Shown piece by piece: positions 7,635-17,657 of a DNA stretch of 64,000 bases (the stretch's first letter is position 1; every line of letters starts with the position of its first letter). The notes beneath the pieces were generated by a model. That model searched no databases. It was not told the DNA's origin and worked only from the letters and a program-made list of their open reading frames with translations. The translations under genes were made by a program, and so were the position numbers. The DNA is taken from positions 248,001 through 312,000 of the forward strand of contig NZ_JOMF01000006.1 of assembly GCF_000711215.1 (NCBI RefSeq), given 5' to 3'. The stretch is from Methanomicrobium mobile BP (GTDB taxonomy: Archaea > Halobacteriota > Methanomicrobia > Methanomicrobiales > Methanomicrobiaceae).

Positions 7635-8537
7635 TTATTCGGCGGGGGATGTGAGAACTACACGCCACTCTCTGCCGCCGTAATCAACCGTAGCCCACCG
7701 GGCATCCTTGTCTATGACCTTATCGGTCATGTGGTCTCTGAAGTTGTATTGCCCGACGCCCTCCTTATTTTTGACAACAGTCTGAATGAACTTGTGCAGC
7801 TTCGCATCCTGATACAGATCGTCGGTCAGCAGATTATTGCCTATCTCGGAAGATGAAGTATCAAACAGGCTGGTTCCGTCCGTCTCGATTACCCAGACAT
7901 TGTAAGGCGTGGACTCGATAAGCTGATGGACGATGTTGGCAATCATGCTTCTCGGCTGATAACTCATCTCCAGATATCCGATTTTTTTACCGTCATCGGC
8001 AAATATCGGGCAAATCTGCGAGACTCCGCGATAGCCTTCCACAAAGACGTAACTCTTAGTAAGAGTCGGCTTATCAATTGCCTGTCTGCCGGCACCGGAA
8101 CCGATAAGATAACTGTACTCGGTCGGTTCGGCACTCACGACAACAAGGTTCGGATCATCTATGGTTATGGTTGTAATACCCGGGTTATCGTTTAAACAGT
8201 TCTTTATGGCCCTAAGGCTTTCTTCACCCGCGATACCGTCCTTTGCAACGACATCGGCACATCTCTTTGCCGACGACTCGATTGACAGCATGACGGCTTT
8301 AATCCTGTCCGCAATCTCCGAGGCAGTCAGTTCAGCGGTAACCGCAGGAGTAACCTGAGGGGCAACCGTAGCTGTCGTAACCTCAACGGTCCCGGTGGGC
8401 GTGGCAGTGACGCCGGATTCGGAATTGCCGCTTGACGGAGTGCCGGTGTTCCCCGTACATCCGCAGATCAGAACAAAGCCGAGAGCAGTAATATCAATAC
8501 AATACCAAACGTTCTCATAATTAGAATATACTGTCAC
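7635..8537 (-). CDS. Cache-domain lipoprotein with an apparent frameshift in the signal peptide
   Basis: The mature part, after a Thr/Ser/Pro linker, is about 200 residues resembling an extracellular double-Cache (PDC) sensor: SYVFVEGYRGVSQICPIF, KKIGYLEMSYQPRS, NVWVIETDGTSLFD, then a WRVVLTSP ending. It probably binds a small ligand outside the cell. The in-frame N-terminus (from a GTG) is a poor signal, with several polar residues before the ICGC lipobox. In another frame, ATG at 8518 begins MRTFGIVLILLLSALF, an ideal lipoprotein signal, then stops at 8468. A TTTTAAAA box sits about 27 bp upstream of that ATG. A one-base shift would join it to the lipobox. Confidence 0.75.
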   Translation of the reverse strand: MTVYSNYENVWYCIDITALGFVLICGCTGNTGTPSSGNSESGVTATPTGTVEVTTATVAPQVTPAVTAELTASEIADRIKAVMLSIESSAKRCADVVAKDGIAGEESLRAIKNCLNDNPGITTITIDDPNLVVVSAEPTEYSYLIGSGAGRQAIDKPTLTKSYVFVEGYRGVSQICPIFADDGKKIGYLEMSYQPRSMIANIVHQLIESTPYNVWVIETDGTSLFDTSSSEIGNNLLTDDLYQDAKLHKFIQTVVKNKEGVGQYNFRDHMTDKVIDKDARWATVDYGGREWRVVLTSPAE

Positions 8538-8609
8538 GCACTTTTAAAAATTTTTTTCATGCGGTAAAACGGATTCGCTCAAAAAAGAAAATCGGCATCG
8601 TCAACACTG

Positions 8610-9455
8610 TCAGAGCATTTGACGGTCGGCAAAGAGATATTCCTGCGCATATCCGGCATATTCGCCGAAATAGTCCTGACCGAACTTTCTGATTCTGTTA
8701 TACTCGCTGTTCGAGAGAGCACGTTCGGGGTCGCCGACATTGTAGTATTTGTACATGATTCGGTCGACCCAGCGGTCTACGGGGAATGACATGTATTTCT
8801 GAAATCCGAAGAGAAGGATGCAGTCCGCAACCTTGGGACCTATGCCTTCATAATGCAGAATAGACTGTCTTGCGGTCTCGTAATCGGCGGCAAAGAGTTT
8901 CTCCGCCCATTTGGGATCGGCGGCTATCATATCGGCGGTGTGGCTGACATAGGTTGAGCGGTATCCGAGCGAGCAGAGTTCTATCTCTTCCTTACCGACA
9001 TCGGCAAGCTTTTCCGGTCGCGGATAGGACTTTGCACAGCCGAACTCGGATGTTATGGTCTCGCCGTATTTATCCGAGAGATTGTTGAGCATGCGGTCTA
9101 TGAAAGGAATATTGGCGTTCTGCGCACATAGATATGTCAGAAGACATTCCCACGGGTTTTGTCTGAGCAAGCGAAGCCCGCGATGCTTCTCTATGGCTTT
9201 GTGCATGTATTCGTCCCTGTCTATGCCGGAGAGGACTTCGTCGAGGTCGAGGTCGAGGTTGAAATAATAGACCAGAAAATCCTCGTTGCAGCCGAGGTAT
9301 TCCAGACGGTTATCCACCTGTCTTATTTTTATCAGGCGGTCATGCGCTATTCCGCGCCACCAGCCTTCCTCATCCTTTTTCCACCTGAAAACCTGCCCGC
9401 AGGAGAGCGTGTCGTCAAGCGAGAAAGGAATTCCGTCGGTTACAAATATTCTCAT
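8610..9455 (-). CDS. ogg: 8-oxoguanine DNA glycosylase/AP lyase, OGG1 type
   Basis: A bifunctional base-excision enzyme expected to remove 8-oxoguanine and nick the abasic site. The 281-residue protein has the OGG N-terminal fold (SCGQVFRWKK) and the helix-hairpin-helix GPD core. K208 in GIGPKVADC is the lyase nucleophile and D227 in FPVDRWV the catalytic Asp. A bacterial/eukaryotic-like OGG1 layout, rather than the short archaeal Ogg2 or AGOG forms, fits the length. It starts 6 bp after the addA stop and is surely in the same operon as addB and addA, suggesting joint expression of base excision and double-strand-break processing. Confidence 0.93.
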   Translation of the reverse strand: MRIFVTDGIPFSLDDTLSCGQVFRWKKDEEGWWRGIAHDRLIKIRQVDNRLEYLGCNEDFLVYYFNLDLDLDEVLSGIDRDEYMHKAIEKHRGLRLLRQNPWECLLTYLCAQNANIPFIDRMLNNLSDKYGETITSEFGCAKSYPRPEKLADVGKEEIELCSLGYRSTYVSHTADMIAADPKWAEKLFAADYETARQSILHYEGIGPKVADCILLFGFQKYMSFPVDRWVDRIMYKYYNVGDPERALSNSEYNRIRKFGQDYFGEYAGYAQEYLFADRQML

Positions 9456-9461
9456 AAGATA

Positions 9462-12400
9462 TTACCCCATTCTATGTGAATCCGCCTCTTCGTCGATTAT
9501 GCGACGGCAGGTTTCCGCAATGGTCCTGCAGACTTCGGAGGCGTCAAACACCACTTCACCAAACTCATCTGTTTGAGTGTAATAGATAAATGTCCTTGCA
9601 TTTTGTCCGCACATATCTCTGACGGCGGTCTGATACACTGCCATCTGAACGGCATATTTTGAATTCCGCTCGGATTCTTCGGCTTTCGAGCCTGTCTTGT
9701 AGTCGATTATCATAAGTTCGCCATCCTTCATCAAAAGTCTGTCAATCGCGCCTTTAAAGATGTATCCGCCGATATTTACGGTGAATTCAAGTTCGCAGGC
9801 TATGGTCCGCGCACCCGCAATGAAGGTATTGCCTATGAAATTGCGGTAACATTTGCGGTATTCTTCCATCTCGGCGGCATCTTTCACGAGATACCTGTCA
9901 AAGACATGTTTAGGGTCGGCGCCGGCAAAGATCTCGTGAATTATGATTCCTTTGTCAACGCTCTCATTGTGCCTGCCAAGACCTTTTATCGCGGGATTTG
10001 CGGCTTTGTGCACCAGATATTTCTCGCGATACGCCTTCGGTCCGGAAAGGTATGTGTTAATTGCGGTTACCGAAAATTTGCAGTCGAAACTGTTGACAGG
10101 ATTATTTTGAATGTTTTGACCGGTTTGAACGGATTGACCGAATTCCCAGTCGCTTTCGGCATTCGGGTCACTGCCGGCATGTTCAAGCCGACTTATGTCG
10201 ATGAGCCGCAATTCTCCGGCAGATTCGGTTTCGGTATCGCTTTCGATATCGGTTTCTTTGAATTCCGGCATATCCTCATAGCGAATAATCCTTATCGCCG
10301 CATTGAATGAGTCGTTTGATATGTCATAAAGTCCCGATTTTATATCGCCCGAGAGCGTGAGGACCTCACCGCTGTCCGTTGAATTATCCGCGTCAGACAG
10401 CTTTAATCCGATATATTTCGTAAGATAATCCATACGGGTTCTGCAGTCGGAATCACCTTCAAACGGCGGGTTATCTTTTGACTTATCTTTAGGGGTATTT
10501 CCGCAGAGAATCAGATGATCGCGGGCACGGGTGCAGGCGACATAGAAGAGTCTCTTGCTTTCGGCATGCGATTTCCGATTATACAGATATTTCTGGATTG
10601 CCAACGGGGGAGAATCCAAGAGATCTTTTTTCTTCCCCGAATCATTATCGGAGTTCTCGCTATCCTTAAGCGGCGGAATCTTTATGCCTGCGCCGAAGAT
10701 CTCGTCGACAATGACGGAAACATTTCTGTCCGCACCTATTTTTTCGCCGAGTTCCGGAAGGATCACTATAGGGAATTCCAGACCTTTTGAGGCGTGAACG
10801 GTCATTATCGAGACGGTATTGTCCCCGATTATCTCGGGCTGGGGATCTGCCTCGCCTTCCTCGTCATCGGACTTTTCAGCGAGGCATAAATCGTATACGA
10901 GTTTATCAAGTGTGTAATAGCCTTCCGACTCATGATCGCGTATGATGTCGGCAAGCTTCTCGACATTTGCCGCCATCATATCGCCGCCCGCGATTCCCGA
11001 ATATACCGCAAACAAACCGGATTCACGAATCATGCGGGCAAACAGCTTTGACGGGGAGATCCTCCTTGCCAGCATCCTCCATGACTCAAGCAGAGTGTAG
11101 GCAGACCGCACCTTCTCCTTCAGCGATGGAGCAATTGAGCCATAGGAAAATTTAGAGGAATAATGGGAATCCGAGGTTTCAGGGGAATCTGAGGACACTG
11201 AAGAAACCGAAGATACAGCGAGATTCCTGAGATTTAAGTAGGGATTTCCGCCGTGGAAAATGCCGAAAAGTTCGGCATCCGAGAACCCGAACCACGGCGA
11301 CCTCAAAATTCCGTACAGGGAGATACCGTCATGCCGGTTTCTGAGGAACGAAAATAGGGAGATACAGTCCTTAATCTCCTGCTTTGCATAGAGTCCGCCG
11401 GCACTGTACACGCGATACGGAATACCGTATTTTCTCAGCGCATACTCAAAATACTTCAGATTTGTGCGGCGTTCGAGGAGCACGGCGATATCCCCGTATT
11501 TTGCGGGTCGGGTCGTTTCGTCTGCGGCGGTATCTTTGTTGCAGACCCGCAGATCGCCGTCAACGACAGCGGAACGGATTCTTAAGGCAACGGCAAGGGC
11601 TTCATTCAGGACCGAGGGAATCTCAGAACCTCTCTCGACATAAGGCGTCAGAATCAGTTCAACCGAGCCTTTGTCATTCTTTCTCTTATCCGATACCGCA
11701 AGAGGATCGTAGCCGAAATCCCATTTATTGTTGCATACCGAGAAGATATCTGAGAAAAGGCGGTTTACGAATCCCAATACCGCCTCCGTGCTCCTGAAAT
11801 TGACGTCCAGCGTCACCATGCCGCCGCGTAAATCATCGCAGATCTTCGTTCCGGCATCCTTGAACTGCGTCACGTCGGCATCCCTGAAGAGATATATCGA
11901 CTGTTTCGGGTCGCCGACAACAAACAGAGCATTGCAGGGTCTCGGGGAATCATCAGAAATGTCGCAGGAATCGCGTGAAAGGGCAATCAAACGATAGACT
12001 ATCTCCGCCTGCGTGGGATCGGTATCCTGAAATTCGTCGATCATTATAAACCGGAATCTGCCCGCATAATCCCCGGCAATCAGCTCGCTGCGGGTTGTAA
12101 AGAGCAGATATGTCAGATCTATCATGTCGGTGAAGTCTGCCGCACCCATACCGCGTTTCGCGTTTTCAATCATATCCTCCAGTGCATTGAAAACTCTTCC
12201 GAGATGCTCCAATATCTCGATTGTCCGCGGAATATCAGCGGAATTGTCGGCAGTTATAATCGCGATGAGATCGGCGGGAAGCGATGAATAAAAACCTTTC
12301 AGCAATTTGTATGATCTTCTCAGTTTATCCAGAGAATCGCCGAATACGTCTTTTGTGCCCATATTCGCTTTACCTTTTACGTAACTGTATGCCGAGAGAG

Positions 12401-13229
12401 CTTTGCAGAACTTATCGGGGTCATCAGTCAGGATTTCGGGAAGCAAATCCTTTACATTCACGAGAAAAACCACTCCGGGATTATTACCCTGTGAAAATTC
12501 GCGGGACAAACCGATAAGATCCTCAACGGCAGTCCGATATTCCGAGTTTTCGGTGAAAAACAGCCTGTGAACGAGCTCTTTCTGAGCGGCGATACCGGAA
12601 GTCCAGCTTTCGATTACGGCATCGGGGTCGGAATCCAGCTTCGCAAAGAAATCTTTTGCATATCGTCTCTTGTCATGGAGCTTTTTCAATATAGCGGTCA
12701 GTCCGTGGACATCATAGATCAAAAGGCAAAATACTATGCTGTCGTGAATTTCCCGTTCTTTTTCGGAAACCGGCGCATCCGAAGAGAGATAACCGCGTCT
12801 GAAACCCGTTCCGGAGACAGGTCTTCCGAGAAATAGGCTGTTTATGCAATTGTCTACCAAATCCGAGTTCTCTGAGTTTGAAAGCACCTTAAATGCCGGA
12901 TCTATGCCCAGTTCAACGGCATACTCGCGGATTATCTTCGAACAGAACGAGTGGAAAGTCGAGATGTTTGCCCACATCATCTCTTCCTTTATCTCTTCCC
13001 AGCCGGCACCGGATTCCTTTCGTATCTCAGCCTCGACACGTTCTTTCATCTCGGCGGCGGCTTTCTCTGTAAATGTGAGGGCAAGAATCTCCGGAGGTCT
13101 GCATCCCGCCTCTTTTATGAGCCGAATATAGCGGTTTACGAGCACATGCGTCTTTCCCGTGCCCGCTCCCGCCGTCACACAGAGACTTATGTCATGCCTG
13201 AGGGCTTCTTCCTGCATCTTTGTAAACAT
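9462..13229 (-). CDS. addA: AddA-like helicase-nuclease (UvrD/Rep superfamily 1 with PD-(D/E)XK nuclease)
   Basis: A 1255-residue AddA/RecB-type subunit that should unwind and cut DNA ends for recombination. Motif I is AGAGTGKT at residues 20-27, motif II IDEFQDTDPTQ, followed by VGDPKQSIYLFRDAD and a late TVHASKGLEFPIV, all SF1A signatures. The C-terminal nuclease has GAIDR (D1163) and IIDYKTG (D1176, K1178). The ATG follows the addB TAG directly, with GGGGGTGATGAG upstream as ribosome site. AddAB is a bacterial system; most archaea rely on HerA-NurA with Mre11-Rad50, so an origin by transfer is likely. Residues 690-720 hold a Ser-rich simple stretch. Confidence 0.93.
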   Translation of the reverse strand: MFTKMQEEALRHDISLCVTAGAGTGKTHVLVNRYIRLIKEAGCRPPEILALTFTEKAAAEMKERVEAEIRKESGAGWEEIKEEMMWANISTFHSFCSKIIREYAVELGIDPAFKVLSNSENSDLVDNCINSLFLGRPVSGTGFRRGYLSSDAPVSEKEREIHDSIVFCLLIYDVHGLTAILKKLHDKRRYAKDFFAKLDSDPDAVIESWTSGIAAQKELVHRLFFTENSEYRTAVEDLIGLSREFSQGNNPGVVFLVNVKDLLPEILTDDPDKFCKALSAYSYVKGKANMGTKDVFGDSLDKLRRSYKLLKGFYSSLPADLIAIITADNSADIPRTIEILEHLGRVFNALEDMIENAKRGMGAADFTDMIDLTYLLFTTRSELIAGDYAGRFRFIMIDEFQDTDPTQAEIVYRLIALSRDSCDISDDSPRPCNALFVVGDPKQSIYLFRDADVTQFKDAGTKICDDLRGGMVTLDVNFRSTEAVLGFVNRLFSDIFSVCNNKWDFGYDPLAVSDKRKNDKGSVELILTPYVERGSEIPSVLNEALAVALRIRSAVVDGDLRVCNKDTAADETTRPAKYGDIAVLLERRTNLKYFEYALRKYGIPYRVYSAGGLYAKQEIKDCISLFSFLRNRHDGISLYGILRSPWFGFSDAELFGIFHGGNPYLNLRNLAVSSVSSVSSDSPETSDSHYSSKFSYGSIAPSLKEKVRSAYTLLESWRMLARRISPSKLFARMIRESGLFAVYSGIAGGDMMAANVEKLADIIRDHESEGYYTLDKLVYDLCLAEKSDDEEGEADPQPEIIGDNTVSIMTVHASKGLEFPIVILPELGEKIGADRNVSVIVDEIFGAGIKIPPLKDSENSDNDSGKKKDLLDSPPLAIQKYLYNRKSHAESKRLFYVACTRARDHLILCGNTPKDKSKDNPPFEGDSDCRTRMDYLTKYIGLKLSDADNSTDSGEVLTLSGDIKSGLYDISNDSFNAAIRIIRYEDMPEFKETDIESDTETESAGELRLIDISRLEHAGSDPNAESDWEFGQSVQTGQNIQNNPVNSFDCKFSVTAINTYLSGPKAYREKYLVHKAANPAIKGLGRHNESVDKGIIIHEIFAGADPKHVFDRYLVKDAAEMEEYRKCYRNFIGNTFIAGARTIACELEFTVNIGGYIFKGAIDRLLMKDGELMIIDYKTGSKAEESERNSKYAVQMAVYQTAVRDMCGQNARTFIYYTQTDEFGEVVFDASEVCRTIAETCRRIIDEEADSHRMG

Positions 13230-16200
13230 CTACTCATCACCCCCGCAATTTGACCCGCAATCCGAAGCGTCGGTAACAGCATATGTTTTGCCGTCCGCAT
13301 CAGAGCCGCCTTTATTGTATAAACCTGTATTTAGTTTATGCTCCAAAAGACGGAACTCCGAGACCCTGCATACGTCGGAGAAGATACAGTAGCTTTTGCA
13401 GTCGCTTACGCTGTTAACAGGCGAAAAAACGCCGTTTCTGATGCTGTTACGATAACCGCACGCAGCCTTTACAGAATTATTAAGAACCTCGGATAAGTCC
13501 ATGTTCCGCATTTTGGAGGAATCGGAAATGGAAAAAAGACCTTTTTTGTCGCCGTCATAGATTACCGCCTCTTTCTGAACCTTCTTCCTTGAGACGGCAT
13601 AGTAACATCCGCCTGCACCCTTCAGTTTATTTCCCGAGATCTCCTCGAAAGCGCGGATATAAAGCGGCAACTGCAGAGCTTTTCCGTTTAGAATCTCGTT
13701 TTTACCGGGATGATTTCCCGTCTTGTAGTCAATGACCGCAAAATCACCGGCGTCCGTGACGTCAACCCTGTCTATGAAACCACTGATAAGCAGACCGTCT
13801 CCGTCATCGGACTTTACGCGAACGGCACTCTCATTCGGGTCGGCAGCAGAAATGTCATCTGTTTCCGTGCCGAAATTTCTGCCGAATCCGACCTCGAAAC
13901 CGTAAGGCACCGGACCGCAGGCACCGTATGCCGCCTCCTGCTCGATAAAGCGACGGAATATGCCTGCGGAATACTTTGAATCCTTCAGAAACTGCGATGC
14001 CATCGCATCCCATGCAGGTCCCGATTTTCCGTAACCCGCAATCTTCGACTCCGCAATCTTCATGAGCAAAGCGAACGCCTCTTCTTTTTCCGAGACGTTT
14101 ATACCGGTTTTATGAGTTTTCATCCATTCGGTATATAATTCGGCAAGGGACTCGTGAATAAGGTTGCCCTTATCCCGGGATGAAAGGGTAAGGCTCTCCT
14201 GCACCGGCTCATCCAGATTGTATATATGCTTCAACAGGAAAGCGAAGGGGCAGCCGGCATACTGTTCCAGAGAAGTAGGCGAGAATGCATAGTCGTCATT
14301 GAATTTATCGGCGATTACGGCGCAGATCTCCTTATCATCCGACAAAATTCCGTCATAAGCGCTCTTGTAACCGCCCGTTCTCATAATCTCGGCATTGATG
14401 CGGTTTGCAACCGAAACAGAAGAGACATAATTCAACGCCGGATTATTATTCAACGGCATGCGGGCGGCAATATCCCGACCGGCATTCTTCTGCGAACGGA
14501 GTGCGGAATGAATAAGTTCTCTATCGGGCATCTCAACCGCATCAAGCCGCTCGACTGCCGCGATGTAAAACGGCGACGGGAGTGTGTCCTTTACCGCGGA
14601 AGCGCGGGTTGTCAGATAGAGTCCCCGCTTTGCGCTGCAAAGCGCCGATATGAAATAGAACGTCTCCCAACGGATTTTTTCGCGCCTTTTATCGCTCCAG
14701 AGAAGTTTACTCTCGTTCTCGGTGATATAGGGGATGAGTTTGGGCAGAAGCGGCAGTTTGCCGTCGACAAGCCCCGCCATGAAGAGATATTCATAGCCGT
14801 TACTCTGAAGACCGTTCATTCCGAGGACCTGAACGGCGGAAGAATCATGCACTTCCGCGGCACCGCATCCCGCAACCGAGGCACGAAGGCTGCCGGCAAA
14901 CTCCTGAAACGAGATTTTTTCGCCGAAAAACTGCTCGGATATCTCGTATAAATCGGATACGAGTTTATAGAATTTTTCCAGAGCGGAATTGTCGCTGCGA
15001 TAAAGGTCCGGACCGCAATCGTTCGAAAGGAAGGGGAGATTGTATCTCCTGAGCAGATCCAGATAATTTTGTATGTGCTCGGAATAACGTGCACTCTTAT
15101 TCAGCGCATTCAGTTCGCTTAAAAACGGGATTACGCTCTCGGATATCAACCGAATCTCGGCAATATCCTTCTTTATCGCGTTCTTTTTGAACTCGGGAAG
15201 CCACTCGTCGCCCAGTTTCGCTTCCTTTTGCCCGAGAAGCCACTCTACAGAGTTCTCCCACGAATGGAATCCGTTGCCGATATTGGCGGCAATCGCCGTC
15301 TTCTCTATAAGATACTGGTCGGCAGTCCTGCTCTTGAGCCTGAAATAAGGCGATGCGAAGAGTTCTCCCACGGATCGCGGGGAGAAATTTTCGGAGATAA
15401 CCCGCGGAATCAGCATAAGTGACTGAACAATCGGGGAATTCGCAAGAGACAGCGGAACGTATGCCGAATATTTCAGATTGAAGTCCCCGAAAATCTCGTC
15501 GAGCAGCGCCAGATTGCTCTGCGGGTCTGGAAAAGATATCGCTATCTCCGACGGCGACACCCCTTTTTCGATGAGCGAATGAATCTCCTCGGCAATTGCC
15601 GAGATCTCCGATTTTGCATTCGGGAAGCATTTCGCATATACCTTCACGGCATTCTCAGACGATGCCGATAACAATGCCTCATCTCCCTGATTTTCTTTTG
15701 AATCATCCCCGAAAATCAGTTCATACCTCTTGCATACCGGATTCGGAGACAGTTCCGCCGTCTCATGCGGATCAAACCAGCTGCCGTCATCGCTGCAAAT
15801 ACGCTTATTCTCCGAATACGGTATGTAGTATACGGTCTTTGCCGCCGCCTTCGAAACGGCGGTGAGAAAACCGCGAAGCGAAGGCACGGGCTCATAGATT
15901 CCGAAGAGAATAGCGAATGAATCCTTCATAGGATTCACTTTGCCGTCGACGATGCTTTTGCTGTTACTGCTATCGTTACCGTGGCTGTTATCGTTGCTGT
16001 TAGCGTCGCCGTTTTCTATAAACTCCGCCGCTCTGGCGTAGAGCAATTCGGGGCTTACAAGACGATCCTTCTCGATAATCGCAAGATATCGGTCGATTAT
16101 GGCGGTGAGGACACGATTTTTCGCCGACGGATGCTCCGAATCCGATCTCAGAACCGCCCCGTAATCCGATCTCTGCTCGCATATGCTGTAGATAAGGGTA

Positions 16201-16631
16201 TAGAGATCGTTTAAAAGACCCGACGTAAACTCCTTTGTCGGCGAAAGCGACTCGACAAAACTCCGGTCGGATTTAATCACCCGCATCAGAATCATCTTTG
16301 CCTCAACATCGCTTATCAGCCGATAATCGTGATTCTGCTTCACAATCTCTTCGGCAAGCATCTTCGGAGTGCATACCGACTTATTAGCCGCGGCAATGCC
16401 CTTCGAGAGCATACCGCGTATTACTCTGTGAACCAACGCGGTGGTCGGCAGGACAAAATAGGAGTTAAAAGGCGACTCGCGACAGAATTTCTCGAAAAGA
16501 TCCTCCGATTCGGAACAGCCTCTGCCGAAAGGAGTTTTTACCAGTATTCTCCGGCATTCGGTTTTTCGGTATTCCGACCCCGAGTCAGCGGCGGAAGTGC
16601 CCGTTTCGGAACCGGCGGATATCTCGGACAT
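13230..16631 (-). CDS. addB: AddB-like nuclease subunit with iron-sulfur-type cysteines
   Basis: A 1133-residue partner of AddA. The N-terminal part looks like a degenerate SF1 helicase: I see no intact Walker A, as in some AddB relatives. The C-terminal RecB-family nuclease has GFIDR (D954) and VIDYKTG (D968, K970). It is bracketed by C794 in QYAGCPF and C1078, C1082 and C1088, the layout of the 4Fe-4S staple of AddB. The spacing of the last three is C-x3-C-x5-C, not the usual C-x2-C-x5-C. Residues 220-230 hold an Asn/Ser/Asp/Gly-rich repeat. First gene of the addB-addA-ogg operon. Confidence 0.88.
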   Translation of the reverse strand: MSEISAGSETGTSAADSGSEYRKTECRRILVKTPFGRGCSESEDLFEKFCRESPFNSYFVLPTTALVHRVIRGMLSKGIAAANKSVCTPKMLAEEIVKQNHDYRLISDVEAKMILMRVIKSDRSFVESLSPTKEFTSGLLNDLYTLIYSICEQRSDYGAVLRSDSEHPSAKNRVLTAIIDRYLAIIEKDRLVSPELLYARAAEFIENGDANSNDNSHGNDSSNSKSIVDGKVNPMKDSFAILFGIYEPVPSLRGFLTAVSKAAAKTVYYIPYSENKRICSDDGSWFDPHETAELSPNPVCKRYELIFGDDSKENQGDEALLSASSENAVKVYAKCFPNAKSEISAIAEEIHSLIEKGVSPSEIAISFPDPQSNLALLDEIFGDFNLKYSAYVPLSLANSPIVQSLMLIPRVISENFSPRSVGELFASPYFRLKSRTADQYLIEKTAIAANIGNGFHSWENSVEWLLGQKEAKLGDEWLPEFKKNAIKKDIAEIRLISESVIPFLSELNALNKSARYSEHIQNYLDLLRRYNLPFLSNDCGPDLYRSDNSALEKFYKLVSDLYEISEQFFGEKISFQEFAGSLRASVAGCGAAEVHDSSAVQVLGMNGLQSNGYEYLFMAGLVDGKLPLLPKLIPYITENESKLLWSDKRREKIRWETFYFISALCSAKRGLYLTTRASAVKDTLPSPFYIAAVERLDAVEMPDRELIHSALRSQKNAGRDIAARMPLNNNPALNYVSSVSVANRINAEIMRTGGYKSAYDGILSDDKEICAVIADKFNDDYAFSPTSLEQYAGCPFAFLLKHIYNLDEPVQESLTLSSRDKGNLIHESLAELYTEWMKTHKTGINVSEKEEAFALLMKIAESKIAGYGKSGPAWDAMASQFLKDSKYSAGIFRRFIEQEAAYGACGPVPYGFEVGFGRNFGTETDDISAADPNESAVRVKSDDGDGLLISGFIDRVDVTDAGDFAVIDYKTGNHPGKNEILNGKALQLPLYIRAFEEISGNKLKGAGGCYYAVSRKKVQKEAVIYDGDKKGLFSISDSSKMRNMDLSEVLNNSVKAACGYRNSIRNGVFSPVNSVSDCKSYCIFSDVCRVSEFRLLEHKLNTGLYNKGGSDADGKTYAVTDASDCGSNCGGDE

Positions 16632-16718
16632 GTTTGAATGTTTTCAAAGTATGTGCTGTGTGTTTAAAAATATACTTCGCGCAGTGCGAAAGTAATTATC
16701 TCCGCGAAATGCGCACGA

Positions 16719-17657
16719 TTACTGCCAACTGTGCAGATAACCGCGGTTTTCAACAATACTGCCGTCGACAAGGACAACCTTCTCACAGGTCACGACCCCT
16801 ATCTTATATCCGAGGGATAATGAATCGGATTCGGGACTGCCGGCGACAATTTTTTCATAGGTCTCGGGACTGCACACATAGAGAAGACCGAAATCACCGG
16901 CGCCGAAGAATGCCGTCTCGAAATCTATTCCCGCGGCATCGTCCGTCGGAATCAGGCTCTTATCTATGGAAAAACCGCAGCCGTTAAGCTCCGCCAGATC
17001 GTGGAGCGAGATGGCAAGACCGTCCGAGATATCCATCATGGAAAGAACGCCCAGCTTACCGAGAGTCTGTCCCTCTAAGACCTTCGGCTGCGGCTCGCAG
17101 AGTGCCTTAAACGCCGCCGTATCAGCCTTTTCATTCGCCGCAAGCGCCTCATAATAGTCCTTCAGACCGCGCTCGGCAACACCGAGACTGCCGCAGACAC
17201 AGACGATATCCCCAGCTCTCAGAGGGCGGCTTTCCTTTGCCTTCCGCGACACATAACGGTCGGGGCTTACCGCACCGATTCCCGTCGTCACTATCGTAAG
17301 CTCATCGTGGGAGTCGATATCGCCGCCGGCAAGTTTTGCCCCGAACTTCCTGCAGCAGTCGTCGGCGCCGCGTGTAATCTCCTCTATGCGTTCCGTGCCC
17401 GTGTCGTCCAGACCTGCGGCAAGAAGAAGAAATAGCGGTCTCGAACCCGTACTTGCAAGATCCGAGAGCGTAACGGCGGCGCTCATCCAGCCGATCTGCC
17501 AATCGGTCATGCCTTTCGGGAAATCGGTCTTCTCATGGAGCATATCGGTTGTTGCCGTCAGATATTCGTTTCCGTGCGGGAATACCGCACAGTCGTCCTC
17601 GGTATTCGAACTCCCGATAATAGCGGAGATTGCCCGCACTATATCGCGGTCATTCAT
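16719..17657 (-). CDS. thiL: Thiamine-monophosphate kinase
   Basis: ThiL phosphorylates thiamine monophosphate to the active cofactor thiamine pyrophosphate. The protein belongs to the PurM/ThiL ATP-binding superfamily: EDDCAVF, TTDMLHEKTDFP, the SAAVTLSDLASTGSRP block, LAGGDIDSHDEL and MDISDGLA are all ThiL landmarks. I place the start at the ATG at 17657 because GGGGGTGA precedes it; an in-frame ATG at 17675 would add six residues. It follows the DUF460 gene closely on the same strand and may share its message. No TPP riboswitch is visible. Confidence 0.94.
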   Translation of the reverse strand: MNDRDIVRAISAIIGSSNTEDDCAVFPHGNEYLTATTDMLHEKTDFPKGMTDWQIGWMSAAVTLSDLASTGSRPLFLLLAAGLDDTGTERIEEITRGADDCCRKFGAKLAGGDIDSHDELTIVTTGIGAVSPDRYVSRKAKESRPLRAGDIVCVCGSLGVAERGLKDYYEALAANEKADTAAFKALCEPQPKVLEGQTLGKLGVLSMMDISDGLAISLHDLAELNGCGFSIDKSLIPTDDAAGIDFETAFFGAGDFGLLYVCSPETYEKIVAGSPESDSLSLGYKIGVVTCEKVVLVDGSIVENRGYLHSWQ

